From Vesta saturnalis (Eukaryota > Arthropoda > Insecta > Coleoptera > Lampyridae): DNA of 64,000 bases. This document shows positions 23,527-35,054 of the stretch, piece after piece. The stretch is from NCBI GenBank assembly GCA_036346205.1, contig JARFJB010001603.1:1595001-1659000 (forward strand). Direction: 5' to 3'. How positions within the stretch are numbered: position 1 is the first letter of the stretch; each line of letters opens with the position of its first letter. Position numbers and translations under genes: made by a program. Below the pieces are notes generated by a model. That model was not told the DNA's origin. It did not search any database and saw nothing but the letters and a program-made list of their open reading frames with translations.

Positions 23527-26275
23527 GGACTGTTCAGGAGTCCTTCTCCTCTTCAGCCCTGGTCATTCCTTGTTGTTATGTTGCGTTGTTTGGTGTTATT
23601 GTATAGTGTACAATCATTCAGGTGTGGTTATTTTTGGGTTAAAAAAGAAAAAAAGGATTTGATTTTAATTGAGTAAAGAGAGTTATTGGGTTAAAAGTGT
23701 GCGTGTTATATGTGGTGGGTGTGGCGTGGTTGGTGTGCTTATCTGCATTGGCCGGTATCTTGCTAGAGTCGTCATCCAATAAACGTGGGGATGCGGAGGG
23801 CATAAGGGATGTTATCAATGGATTCTTCTATCTCCTCGGGGAGGTCGTCGAGGCGTTGAGTAAGGATAGCGGGAGGATGCTTAAATTTTAATTTGGGTTT
23901 CCTTCGTGGGAATTGGGGAAATCGGTAGTTATAAGGAATGGTCAGGATCTCTTTGGTTGGGACGGTGTCGCCGAAAATTCTTTTGTGCGTGTAATTTCTC
24001 TGTAGGGTTTGGATTCTATGGGTGATTGGTGGTATATTGGCGTGATGGATAGTGAGGTTATTAGGGTACCTGAAGGGTAACCGGTGTATACGTCGGAAAA
24101 TTCGGCGTTCACAGGAAGCTATAGAGGAAAGGTGTTTGGAGTTTATGTTAGTGTATATGGGAGCTCGTAAATCCATAACAGGGCGGATGTAGGTTTTATA
24201 CGTGTGCATGAGTGTTTTGGGGTGACAACCTCTGATTCTACCCCGGAGGGCACCCAGTAGGTTTGCGCGGTTCCTAATCTTATTGAGGGTTTTCTGAACA
24301 TCAGGGAGCCAATTGAGGGTTCTCGTGAAAAGGATTCCAAGGTAGGTGATTTTATCTTGGAGAGGGAGTCTTTCTTGATTCAAAGTGAGGGAGGCAAGCT
24401 TGGGGAACTTATCTTCGGTGTAATGAGGATGGCGGAATAGGACTGCTTGGGTCTTGGTAGGATTGACGGATACTCTCCACCGGTTGGCCCAATTGGAGAA
24501 GTTCCGTAGGGTTTTGGACATGAGGTATGAGGCCGTTTCACTGTTACGATTAACCGTCCAGAAGGCTGTGTCATCTGCGAACTGTGCTACGACTACTCCG
24601 GGTTGGGTGACTTCGGGAATATCGGAAGCGAAGGTAGTGTAGAGGATCGGGGCTAAGGCAGAACCTTGCGGTACGCCTGCTGTGGGTTGGAAAGGATCTG
24701 AGTAGGTTTTCCCCACTTTGACCTGAACTGATCGATCAGTCAGGTACGAAAGTAGGAGTTTGGTGAAAGGATTGGGAATGTTTAGGTTTCGGATCTTTTG
24801 TAGGAGGCCGGCGTGCCAGACCCTGTCAAATGCCTGCTTAATGTCCAGAGACAGCCAGATTGTATTGCTTGTGGTTGAATACTCTGGTGGTCTCTGTAAG
24901 CAGCTTCAACAAGGGATCGTGACACGTTCGGTTGGGACGGAAGCCGAATTGGCTGTTGGGGAGAAGGTCATTAAATTCTAGGTGTTCCCTGAGTCGCCTG
25001 GCTAGAATCTGCTCGAAGCATTTTCCGAGGCAACTCAGGAGGGATATAGGTCTATAGGGGGAGGGTGAGGTTAGGTCAGCGTGGGGTTTTCGTATCATGA
25101 CTGTGGAAGCCGATTTCCAGTCCGTCAGGAAATACGATAGGGTTAGGCATTTGTTATAGATTTCGGAAAGTAAACGGAGGGTTGGGACGAGTAGGTGTCT
25201 GAGGATCTTTCTGTTTAAGCCATCACGACCTGGGGCTGAATTTTTCCCTTTTTTGAAATATGTGAGGACCTGGTCGGGCGTAATGGGGGCATAAAAAGGA
25301 CTCTCGTTGTCGAGTTGGGGTTCAGGAAGGTTAAGGTTACGGAATTCATCAAGGCGACCCTCGAGGAGTGCCTTGACGTCGTTATCAAACTGGGGATCAT
25401 CTGGGGATTGGAAAATGGTTTGAATGTGGTGACCAAAGAAATCGACCTTTCCTTGGTCGGAGGAGATTAGGTTGCCATGAAGGTCGTGTAGGTGTGATTT
25501 AGGGTTAACTTTCCTTCTGGTCAGTCTATCGAACTGTTGCCAGAAGAGGTTCCCATTTCTATAATCTAGCTGGGAGGTGACTTTGGACCAGGAGTCTTCG
25601 GAGTGTTTGTTGGTTTCTCGCCTGATCAAGGCGTTTAGGCGATTATATTCGGTCTTGAGAACCGGATCCCTGGATCGCAGGAATTGACGATAAATTTGTC
25701 TTTTCTCTTTGATCCAGTTCACAATGTGTTGTGGGAGCGGTTTGTGGGAAATGCCGATCTTTTTTAGTGGCACAGAGGTATCGACCGCTTCCGCAATTAC
25801 GGAAGTTAGGTCTCTAATGGCTCTCTCGAGATCTTGGTCGTTTGAAGATTGGGTGTGGGAAGGTTATTGGAGATGTGATCGGAGAACATATTCCAGTCTG
25901 CTTTAGAAAAATCTTTGATAACTGTATATTGAGGAGGTGTAGGAGAAGCTGGACAAAATGAAGTTTTGACCAGTAGGGGTATGTGATCGGATGTGATCGT
26001 GGTGCCTAGAAAGCACTCACGATCGAAATAGTGGGCTAAGGGCTCGGATACTATGATATGGTCTATTATTGAGGCATCTAAATGGCTAAAGAATGTGGGT
26101 TGTTTGTTGGCGACTCGCAACAATGGCAACTGCAACAGAGCAGATGACAGCCTGTTACCGTTGTCATTAGTCGCGGTGTCACCAAATTGGGTATGGCGGA
26201 CATTAAAATCACCGAGGATAACGGCATTATTGAGGCTGGAGGCGTAAATTAATAGCTCATCTGATAGGGTACCTA
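23523..26275 (-). mobile_element. Jockey-clade LINE, 5'-truncated copy
   Basis: Minus-strand unit holding part of an APE endonuclease, the whole RT and a roughly 250-base 3' UTR that ends in (TA)n. The UTR text CAGGGCTGAAGAGGAGAAGG is matched by CAGGGCTGAATAGGGAGAAG at about 61,892, the UTR of the related copy at 60.6-62 kb. The 5' end breaks off inside the endonuclease near 26,275. GC content is clearly higher than in the flanks. Confidence 0.9.
23772..26275 (-). pseudogene. Jockey LINE ORF2: endonuclease C-terminal part plus reverse transcriptase
   Basis: In order on the minus strand: endonuclease motifs VILGDFNVRHTQFGDT (about 26,225), SIIDHIIVSEPLA (about 26,065) and TSDHIPLLVKTSF (about 25,990); linker; then RT motifs SAPGRDGLNRKIL (about 25,220), SPYRPISLLSCLGKCFEQIL (about 25,045), FGFRPNRTCHDPL (about 24,950), LDIKQAFDRVWHAGLLQKIR (catalytic D, about 24,850), AGVPQGSALAPILYTTFAS (about 24,675), VVAQFADDTAFW (FADD box, about 24,580) and TYLGILFTRTLNW (about 24,335). 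The C-terminal region ends at 23,772. Only two frameshifts are evident, near 25,810 and near 24,880; the catalytic triad residues are intact. The encoded enzyme would nick target DNA and reverse-transcribe the LINE RNA at the nick. One of the best preserved coding units of the window, yet inactive because of truncation and frameshifts. Confidence 0.93.
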
Positions 26276-26805
26276 GTCACTAATACTGGACCCTATTTAT
26301 AAGAGTAGGGGTTCCGCCAGCCCCCGACAGCCGCGGTAATTAGTAGTTAGCACACAATATTAAATGTAGCGTCAGCGATCGGTTTGGCTTTCACTCGTTG
26401 CAAAGAGCTAAAAACGATTTTTTTTATTTTATCGCTGTAAAATTGTAAAACGCAGTATACATCAACGTAAATTATTTCATCGTTCTTCACTTTAAATCGT
26501 ATGACGTCACAATTAAAAGGGTCGGAGTGGGCGTGGGGGAGGAGTCATTATATGTAAAACAACATACGATTTAAATCTACAAATAAATTAATAAGTTATC
26601 AGTTTGAACCTTACTAAACATTTAAACAAATACTAAGTAAGTCGCTATGCGAGCAGAACCTAACACACGTACTGTTGTTGATGAACTAACTGCATGAAAT
26701 TTACTACCACAAAACAATAGCGTTTTTATTTATTGACTCTATTTCACCATTACACAACATAGTAATCATAATAATAAAGCTGTTTTTCTAAACGAATATT
26801 AAATT
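26276..26805. other. no recognised gene; short shared motif at 26,276-26,312
   Basis: CACTAATACTGGACCCTATT at about 26,278 resembles CACTAATCTGGACCCTTTTA at about 29,699. The rest shows nothing. Confidence 0.4.
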
Positions 26806-27070
26806 GGTTCTGTATTATAAGTGTTTTGTAACTGTGGTTTCATATTAATTGAGTTGATCGGCCTATTTCCACAGTTTTTGCTTTTTGAGCGCGACGTTTG
26901 GGAAGCGGACTCTGCTTCCGTCACCAGGCTTAATCCTGAGAAGGTCTGTCTTCGCACTTAAGTTGAATCCATATGATATGATTTTTCAAAAGTACTTGAC
27001 TATTCTCAGATTCGTACTTGGTACCTTTCACTTACAAGTCTGACACTTTACCGCTGAGTCACTGAGTAAT
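26806..27070 (-). mobile_element. PLE terminal unit (tRNA-like head, hammerhead-like core, shared tail), solitary copy
   Basis: On the minus strand from 27,070: box-A-like TGACTCAGCGG, AAGTGAAAGGTACCAAG, a degenerate box B, then CTTCTCAGGATTAAGC, CTGGTGA, stem text CGGAAGC...GCTTCCC, AAACGTCGCGC, and the tail AACTGTGGAAATAGGCCGAT, ending with ACCACAGTTACAAAACACTT and TAATACAG. The whole is collinear with 59,567-59,797. The tail beyond that point (ACCACAGTTACAAAACAC) matches the piece in front of the PLE ORF at 37.2 kb, which ties the unit to the Penelope family. Two changes in the hammerhead core (CTGGTGA for CTGATGA, CAAAC for GAAAC) suggest this copy is not catalytic. Confidence 0.8.
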
Positions 27071-27121
27071 CCAATATTTAAATATTTAAATATTTTAAAA
27101 ACAAAAACACTCAGTTGTTTA

Positions 27122-27420
27122 CAAAACCCAACCTGCATCACTTCAGGAGTTGCGGGAAAGAATTACTCAAGCATGTCGGGCTATTACCAGAACAACATTT
27201 ACCAAAGTTCGTGAAGAATTTGTGTATTATTGTTTACAAAACAACGGAACCCATTTTGAACATTTACTTCATTAATTAATATTTTTACCAAATTTGTAGT
27301 TCAACAAAACCTTTTAGTGAATAAAGATGTACTTTTTTGAAATAAAATATTATAGTGTTATTTCTGAAAAGAGATTGTTCATTTATAAAAATGACTGAAA
27401 TAATATAATACACCCTGTAT
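27122..27420 (+). pseudogene. mariner-type transposase C-terminus with 3' TIR end
   Basis: Reads LQELRERITQACRAITRTTF, then KVREEFVYYCLQNNGTHFEH and a stop, the usual end of the insect mariner family that also includes 5093-6103. The element end CACCCTGTA follows at 27,411-27,419. The rest of the transposon is missing. Confidence 0.7.
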
Positions 27421-27666
27421 AATTTTTATTTATACCACTGGATAGCATTTTTTTACAGACTTTCCAATAATGTATTACAAGGTAGGGGTTAGCTATTTAA
27501 ATTTTTTTAGTTGGGGTAGGTGGGGCGTAGGGGGTTGATTAGGGTGAGTTGTCTCCTATGTCATTTTGGTTCCCCCTTTCTGCCCTAGAAACGGTTTAGA
27601 GAATTTTTTGATATCATCGTTTATTCATGAGATATAGTCTATTGTAAGTTTTCAAATTGACACACT

Positions 27667-27668
<2 letters not shown>
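27421..27668. other. short non-coding stretch
   Basis: Nothing recognised between the mariner tail and the (TA)n array. Confidence 0.5.

Positions 27669-27714
<46 letters not shown>
27669..27714. repeat. (TA)n microsatellite, left of the Tc1 insertion
   Basis: About 46 bases of pure TA ending directly at the Tc1 left end. Confidence 0.97.
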
Positions 27715-27716
<2 letters not shown>

Positions 27717-29124
27717 TGACGTCCATAAGAATTGCAACACCTAGACTTTGTTGAACGATTTTATTGAAATTTTCGTCAACGATGTATTTCATTAGAACAA
27801 ACAAATGGTTAAAATTTGAATCAAATCTAGCAAGTAGTTTTTTTTTGTTTTTTCCTTTGCACTTAGTAACAATAAATTTGAAGAAATAAACCAATCAGTG
27901 TGTAATTAACAGTCAATTTTGCAAATTGTTTGTTCACAATTTCGTTCTGAACTTGGGAACAATGCCAAGAGTACGTCAACATCAACATTCTTCCCAATTG
28001 ACTGATTTTGAAGGGGGCCGTATTATTGGCATGACAGAGGCCGGAATTTCGCTAAGATAAATTGCTCGTCGTGTAAACCGAAATGTTACAACGGTATTGA
28101 GATGTTGGTCCAAATGGTCCGATGAAGGGGTGCAACAACGCCGCCCTGAATCTGGACGTTCCCGCAAAACTACAGATCGCGAAGAACGTTGCTTAAGACT
28201 TTTGGCCACAGGAGACAGATTTTCAACAACTCGATCGATTGCAAATGATTGCATGAGAGGTGTAGGACCCAGAATGTCAATGTTATCCGTTTATCGCCGG
28301 ATAAGGTCTTATGGGCTACGTTCATATCGTCCATTTTTATGTCTGCCTCTTATACCACTTCAATGTCTATGCAGGCTAGAATGAAGCAACGAAAGAGCGA
28401 ATTGGGGGCAAGAATGGCATCGAACTGTGTTTAGTGACGAATCCCGATTTCGCTTGTAGACCCACGATGGTAGTAGGAGGGTCAGACGGATGCGTGGAGA
28501 ACGTAAAAATCCAACATTTTTTGTAGAACGCAACACAGCCCTCACAAAAGTAGTGATGATGGGGTGCAATATGTTACGGTAGCAGATCACCCTTGATTTT
28601 CATTGATGGCAACTTAAACGCCGTTGGTTATATTGCCAATGTGCTAGAACCCGTTGGGCTTCCATATCTTCAGGGGCTGGAAAATCCCATTTTCCAACAG
28701 GATAATGCGCGCTCTCATAGGGCAAGGGCTACAACACGTTTTTTGGAAGAAGCTAACATTTCCGTCCTCCCATGGCCTGCTCGGTCGCCTGATTTGTCGC
28801 CCATTGAACATGCGTATGGGATGCGGTCGGTAGGCGACTGGGTAATTTACCATACCCTCCAGATAATTTACACGATCTCCGGCTACGGATTAAGACTTGG
28901 GTTGATATACCGGGGACAGCTATAGATCACTTGATTGATAGCATGTCACGCGTCTAAATGAGTGCATTACAAATCGTGGCGGAGAATCATTATTGAAAAA
29001 ACATTTAGTTTTTGTTCTTTGTTTTCAAATTTTAATCGTTTTTTGTTCTAATGAAAGACATCGTTGACGAAAATTTCAATAAAATCGTTCAATAAATTCT
29101 AGGTGTTGCAAGTTTTATGGAATT
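27717..29124 (+). mobile_element. Tc1-like transposon with about 80-90-bp TIRs, inserted in a (TA)n array
   Basis: Left end CCATAAGAATTGCAACACCT (from about 27,722) and the complement of the right end CCATAAAACTTGCAACACCT (to about 29,121). The match continues for more than 70 bases (GAACGATTTTATTGAAATTT, CGTCAACGATGT, TTTCATTAGAACAAA) with only a few differences. (TA)n arrays stand on both sides (27,669-27,714 and 29,141-29,226). Total about 1.4 kb. Confidence 0.93.
27962..29000 (+). pseudogene. Tc1 transposase, DD34E, frameshifted
   Basis: Start MPRVRQHQHSSQLTDFEGGR at 27,962. Paired HTH region follows (GMTEAGISLR, ARRVNRNVTTVLRCWSKWSD, GRSRKTTDREERCLRLLA). Catalytic motifs: VFSDESRFRL (first D, near 28,430), HFQQDN-type FQQDNARSHRARATTRFLEE (second D, near 28,700), and PWPARSPDLSPIEHAYG (E, near 28,800). 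There are 34 residues between the second D and the E, the Tc1 signature DD34E. Stops occur at about 28,057 and 28,456-28,460 and several frameshifts between 28,370 and 28,860; the end near 28,995 reads ITNRGGESLL. The TIRs are better preserved than the gene, compatible with mobilisation in trans by a relative. Confidence 0.9.
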
Positions 29125-29140
29125 TATCTATATAGTATAG

Positions 29141-29226
29141 TATATATATATATATATATATATCGATCATAGGATAGGAATTATATATATATATATATAT
29201 ATATATATCATTATATATATATATAT
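29141..29226. repeat. (TA)n microsatellites right of the Tc1 insertion
   Basis: Three TA runs separated by CGATCATAGGATAGGAAT and CAT. Confidence 0.95.
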
Positions 29227-29229
29227 GAG

Positions 29230-31086
29230 TATTGAACTTATTGAGCACGTTATGGCGCTTAGCTCTACGCGCATTGTAAGAATCCAATGGGTTCATGTGC
29301 ACTAGCTTGGATTATTGGATTTTTGAATTGGGTGGGAAGGCTTCTTCACCACTGTCTGCATGTATATACATCATATGTATTAAATGAAATAAAATACATC
29401 AAATAAAATAGGAATTCTCTACATTAAGTAACAAGATTGTAACGTAATATTAACTTTCAAGTTATCATTGACGCTTACATAGTAGTAAATCAACATGGAA
29501 AGCCCGGAAAACGCATTTTAATAATAAGATCTAATGTTGGAAAATGGGATTAGTACTGTTGGCCTAAAACGTTACTTTCCAGCTCATCGTTTGCCAACTT
29601 TGTTTATAACCTCTTGGTTTCCGGCGTATCAAATTTGTTTATTACTTATTCCAGAAACGGTTTTAGCTGAGGCTAAATTATATTTAGTAGGTACTTATCA
29701 CTAATCTGGACCCTTTTATTAAGTAATCAACCAGTCCTTAATACGCGGAATTAGATCTCACAACGCTCAAGCACGCCAAGCAAGAAAACGACATGTTTAT
29801 CTGAAGATGCTGAAAAAGTGTGAAACAATTACAAATAGTTTAAAAGTATCAATTCAGGTAAAATCAGTTGGATATAACGTTTTTTTTAAATTCGAATGAC
29901 TTCCAATTAAAAGCGATGCGGAAGAGGACGACAATTAATACACAGTTAGTTTTGAAGATTATAAACTATACATTCTACTGCATAATCTTATGTAAATTTA
30001 AAATAAACATACATACATTCGATCTATGACACCATATTCGTGGACAGATGGGACAAGCAGGACTTAAATCTCCTATTTACAAAAAAATCGTTTATAATCG
30101 TACACGCTGGTTGTTTATTTAATTTAAATAAATATTTATTTATCATTATTTTAGGTGGTGAAATGGGCTTTATAAATAATGCTGGCTAATATTTAAGTCT
30201 GAATAATTGTTATTGTCAAATGTATTTTAAAAACTATTTTGTAACTATGACAATTGGAAGTTATTATGATTATTTCAAAATTTTACTAAAATTGTATTCT
30301 TGGACAACAAACAGATAACATAACCTAAACTTTTATTTTTCAAACGTATATTTTTGTTGGACTTTACACTCTAACGTCAATTTTGCGCAGCTTGGTGTCT
30401 CCGATGTTGATTTAACTCTACTGTAATACAATTCATATAACGAGTAATCTATTCATTTAATTAGCAAGGCTGACTGCAAATTTTGGGTTAAGTTGGTAAT
30501 AATACGCTTCATTTCGTCGCAAACGAAATTGACATTAGCGTCCTAGATTGTAATTATAAACATTGTTTGTTAAAAAAAATTTAAACATGAATACTATTTT
30601 TTGACGAAATTGTTTATTCGCTAATGTTTGTAATTACAATTATTTAAAAATAAATTTAAAATTTTGTTATGACAAAAATAAACATTTATAAATGATGAAA
30701 TTAATATAATTACAAAAACGATGACCCTTGGCTGTAGACAGAATTAATACTCCGGCTTCATGGTTTGGCGTGAAAATTTAAATGTGACCGTCGAATGCGA
30801 AGGTTAAAAAAAATAATATTGCGTTAACGCAACACTGAGATCTAGTTTAGTTCAATTTAAAGAACGCCCCGTCTTCAAATCAAGTTATATTAATCTTATA
30901 ATTAATTTATCCTTTCGTTGAGATTATAATTTTGGTACGGTTAAGGAAGTTTTGCATCTTCATCTCAACGTTAGCATGTTTTGAAGAAACATATCAATAA
31001 CTTCAAAATAAACATTATCCAGCAAACGATGGGGGAGTAGGATTTGATACGCCAGTAGAAGGAGCCCAGAATAGTCACTGACGTCA
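29230..31086. other. no recognised gene
   Basis: AT-rich, short frames only. The motif CACTAATCTGGACCCTTTTA at about 29,699 recurs near 26,278. Several T-free and A-rich pieces, no terminal repeats. Confidence 0.5.
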
Positions 31087-33379
31087 TAATCAATTATAAG
31101 TAGTGGGGGTCAGAGTGGTGATTGAGTGGGGGTCTGCAGGTGGGGTCGGCTTCTTTTCAGAGGCGTTTTTCAACCCCTCGGCAGGGTTTAGCGGTCTAAC
31201 CCCTGCTTAGGGGTATTGGATGCCCCTAGGGTGTGGTGCAGCAGCCATTTTGGCTGCGGGGGATGAGGTCATAATCAAACTCCGCGGCCATTTTGTTTTT
31301 AATTATTACTTCTTAATCAATGCCCTCCACCGTTTTGTTATTAACTCATAATAAAATTTGGTGGCCACATTGATTTTAATTATGAGTCATAATCAAAACC
31401 CGAAATTATTTTAATTGTCAATTAAGTAATTAAACTGTATCATCACAACCCTTTTAATTATGAGTCATAATCAAGACCCTCGGCTATTTTGTTTTGGCGG
31501 GAAATTTGAATTTGTATTATGCCTTAATGCTAACTTGTAAGACAGGTGTAGGGCTGCGCAACTTACTCTCGGAGCTTCGCCCCTTCACCAAAAATTTGAA
31601 TTTGTTTGTGGCGCTATCTAGTTGTGTATAGACTAATGAATGTTTCCTATAATAGAAGTAGCCCCATCTAGCGGTATATTTTAGAACTACACACAGTTCA
31701 CTGTAATAGTTATAGGGAAAATTTGAAGTAAGAGGCCCTAGTTCTAACTTGTGGGCTAGGTATAAGACATCTACACCACCTTTCGGGCTTAGCCTACTGT
31801 TACCTACAACTTATTATGGTTTTAGTTATGAGTCATAATTAAATTTATAAATAAAAAAGATGAACGGTTTTAATTATTTATTATTAAAGTAATACTATTT
31901 TGGGATTTAAAACTCATAAACGTTTTCGGTAATAGGGGCTGGCGTTATTGAAAATAGAAAAATGATAATTAAAATATTTTACATACAAGATCTGCTTTAG
32001 CGGAAACACATTGGTCAAAAATAGCCTTAGGTTTATAAGCGAGCCTGAACGGCTTAAATCGTTGCCTTTAATTATGAGTCTTAATTAAATTTTGACAGCC
32101 ATTTTGTTTTAGCGGGGAAATTTGAAATCGCCCCTTGTCAAAAGACAGAAATTAAGCAAATCAGTCAATCTTCCAATACAACCAGCTGAAGCATATCAAA
32201 CCAAATCAACCAACCTCGATCAAATCGAACAAATCAATCTCAAGCAAAGCACTGACCATCAAATCAAATCAAACAATCAGATCAATCACAATCAATCAAT
32301 CAAAGTAATTAATTAAATCAGTTAAATCAATCAAACTAAAAAAAAATCAAACAAGAAGGTGAGCTAATAATTCTTCATAACCTTTAGGTAACGATTCTCC
32401 CACTGTATATACCTAACTCCTATGAGCGACTGCCTACTTTGTGCCTAAGTTTAATCGACACTCTGAGTTGGTACTCTCTCTAAACGTGAGAGTACCGACG
32501 TGGGAAAACAGTCGATTATCGTGTACTGTCGAGTTCTTCATACAGTGATCAAAACACAAGTTAAATCGGTAAAAATACCTATACAACGGCAATATAACCA
32601 AAAATCAGGCCTCTGGCAGTTAAAGATAGTAAACAAAATAAGGGGCAAGAGTTAAATTTAAAAAAAACGAGCACTTAGAGCCTACCAGCCATCATTATTA
32701 TAAACTATATTTATTTTCTGATTTCACCAGTTATGTAACCACAATAATAACATTTCACTATTCAAATACATCTAAACCCCTAATTAGCTAATTACGGGAA
32801 AGTTGAACTGTCCATGAAAATGGAAATATGATGTTCACGTTTTTTTCACGTGTGATTACACTTATTTTTAAAAGCAGACTTGTTTGTAACGTCATGTAGT
32901 GGTGTATTTTTAAACTAGCGCTTGTTTTCTGCAATAGGAGTCGATCATGCGAATGTTTTCTGTAATAGAAGTTGATAGTGCTCGTCTCTCGCTTCTCTCC
33001 AGCGTCTCTCTCGTCTCACTCACCTCATAATTAAAATAATCGGAGGTAGACCTCATCCCTCGCCGCCAAAATGGCCGCTAGGCCACACCCTAGGGACATC
33101 CAATCCCCTAACCAGGGGTTAGACCGCCAAAAAGGCTAGTAATAGAGCCAAAAGGACCATAATTAGGGGCTTAACCCCGCCCAGGGGCTGACAAAGGCCC
33201 TCCCAAAAAGAAGCCTACTCCAGGCAAAAGGGCACGAATTAGGGGTCAAAATACCATCAAGGGTTGAAAATTCCGTCTAGGGGTTGAAAAACGCCCCCGG
33301 GAAGAAGCCGACCCCACTACAGACCCGACCCAGACCCCACTCAATCCCCACTCTGACACCCACCACCTTTAATTGATTA
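31087..33379. mobile_element. long-inverted-repeat element E1 (non-autonomous, GC-rich ends)
   Basis: Left end TAATCAATTATAAGTAGTGG and the complement of the right end TAATCAATTAAAGGTGGTGG, then in both arms TCAGAGTGG, GATTGAGTGGGG, GTGGGGTCGGCTTCTT, GCGTTTTTCAACCCC, GGCGGTCTAACCCC or GCGGTCTAACCCC, GGATTGGATG, CCCTAGGGTGTGG and GGCCATTTTGGC. The right arm is longer by an insertion of AGGGG(TTGAAAA)-type subrepeats. The middle has repeats of TTTTAATTATGAGTCATAAT (near 31,370, 31,450, 32,070) and an ATCAAATCAA-rich part at 32,120-32,340. No transposase seen. Inverted-repeat ends were read directly; mobility is inference. Confidence 0.75.
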
Positions 33380-33536
33380 CACCCCTTGAGGCGTGATTTA
33401 GAAACAGTATGGGAAGCATTAATCACGATCTCAGATGACAACGGCAAAGACATTAAAACTCGCCAGCAGGCGTAGATTCATATAGTAAGTAGATTGTTTC
33501 AAAAAATGTCTAATAATATTACTATTGGATTAATCA

Positions 33537-35044
33537 TAGAGCCCGCGTACAAAATACGGAATTATTTGTAAAAGGTTGAAAATTTATGAGAACGTACTCT
33601 TGACTAGGTCCGACAAGAGTGTTCCACCCTCTACACTCAATAGTCTGCCATAAATTAGTAACTATTGATAAAAGTTGTGAGCACTTTGCAGTTATCAGAA
33701 TTATACATAAAAGCCTGGCTATTTTTTAAACCACTTATTGCAACGTACGATACATAAAAATCTAACCGTCCGGTATGTCTTTTCTACCAGAGGACGTGTC
33801 TGGTGCTCGGGTTTTGTACGAAATTGGTAATTAATTTAATTCTTAGTAAAAAGCTACAATTTGGTCCATTACTTTATCAAGTGCAATTATATGTCCGATA
33901 AAAGAATAGATAGTGTCGTAAAAAATCTTCATCCGATTATTCATACTCTCTCTCCCCGTATCATCATATGATGAACCATCGCTCTCATTTTCTCCCATAC
34001 CGTCATCTGGATCTATGACAGTGTAAATGCAGACAAAATACTTAATTACTTAAGTACTTAATACTTAATTTCTGAAAAATAATGTAACATTTTTCCTGAA
34101 TTATCTGATATTTCTTTGATTGTTGGGTATTGGAAATTGTTTGTATACTTTCTTAGAGCCTACTTCACGATTTTTTTCTGCAGCTTTGTCTAAGTAATCT
34201 TTTTTTAGTTTAAAAAGTTTAAAACAGCAATTTGAGTGATAACCAATTGATGTTTGCTTTAATTTGTCCGGTAAAACTACATTACCATATTTCAATTGTA
34301 AAATTTTACAGGCGGCTAAATATTCTTTGCACTTTGTATGAAAATCAGTTAATTAATTAATTAATATGCATGTATTTTCACTACTCCATAAAAAGCAAGT
34401 TCGTGCATGTGTTGAAGCGGTAAGCCAACAACAATGCGCGCGAATTTGGGGCCAAGAGTCACTGCGCATTATCTTGCTTCTCACTCTGTTGTATGCAAAT
34501 CTGTAAATACTCCTGTTTTCAAAAAGGGCATACTATAACTTTCGGACAAAGTCAGTAGGGTAATTGTTTTTCTATTATCTCGAGAATAAAACAAAAGTGA
34601 ACCTTTTACAAATAAGTCCAATTTCCGAAATTCGCTTCCAACTTTTAAACGTCGGACAGCGAGTATGGACGACTCAAAATCTCGGACAAACGTATTTTTA
34701 CATATAATTCCACTATATAATGCAATGGACCAAATTGTAGCTTTTTACTAACAATTAAATTACTTAACAATTTCCTACAAAACCCGATCACCGGACACGC
34801 CCTCTGGTAGAAAAGACAAATCGTAGGGTTACATTTTTTAGAATCGTGCATTGCAATAAGTGGTTTAAAAAAATAAACAGGCTTTTATGTATAATTCTGA
34901 TAACTGCAAAATCGTCATAACTTTTATCAATAGTTACTAAGTTATGGCACACTGTTGAGTATAGCGGTGGAACACTCTTGGAGAGTACGTTGTCATAACT
35001 TTTCAACCTTTACAAATAAGTCCACATTTTGTACGCCGGCTCTA
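33537..35044. mobile_element. fold-back element F1 with about 370-bp inverted repeats
   Basis: Left arm 33,537-33,905 and right arm about 34,690-35,044 are inverted copies: both start TAGAGCC then GCGTACAAAAT, followed by GTAAAAGGTTGAAAA or GTAAAGGTTGAAAA, GAGTGTTCCACC, GTAACTATTGATAAAAGTT, TGCAGTTATCAGAATTATAC, AAACCACTTATTGCAA, TCTTTTCTACCAGAGG, CGGGTTTTGTA and AAAAAGCTACAATTTGGTCC. The roughly 780-base centre has a 64-codon minus-strand frame at 34,101-34,295 (PDKLKQTSIGYHSNCCFK) that looks like a piece of a transposon-linked zinc-finger protein. Confidence 0.85.
34101..34295 (-). pseudogene. possible captured coding fragment in F1
   Basis: KYGNVVLPDKLKQTSIGYHS followed by NCCFKLFKLKKDYLD. 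The DKLKxTSIGYHxxCxxKF pattern recalls the N-terminal part of large insect proteins often tied to DNA transposons, but I cannot name the family. No start codon context or neighbours that help. Confidence 0.3.
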
Positions 35045-35054
35045 TAATTAAATG

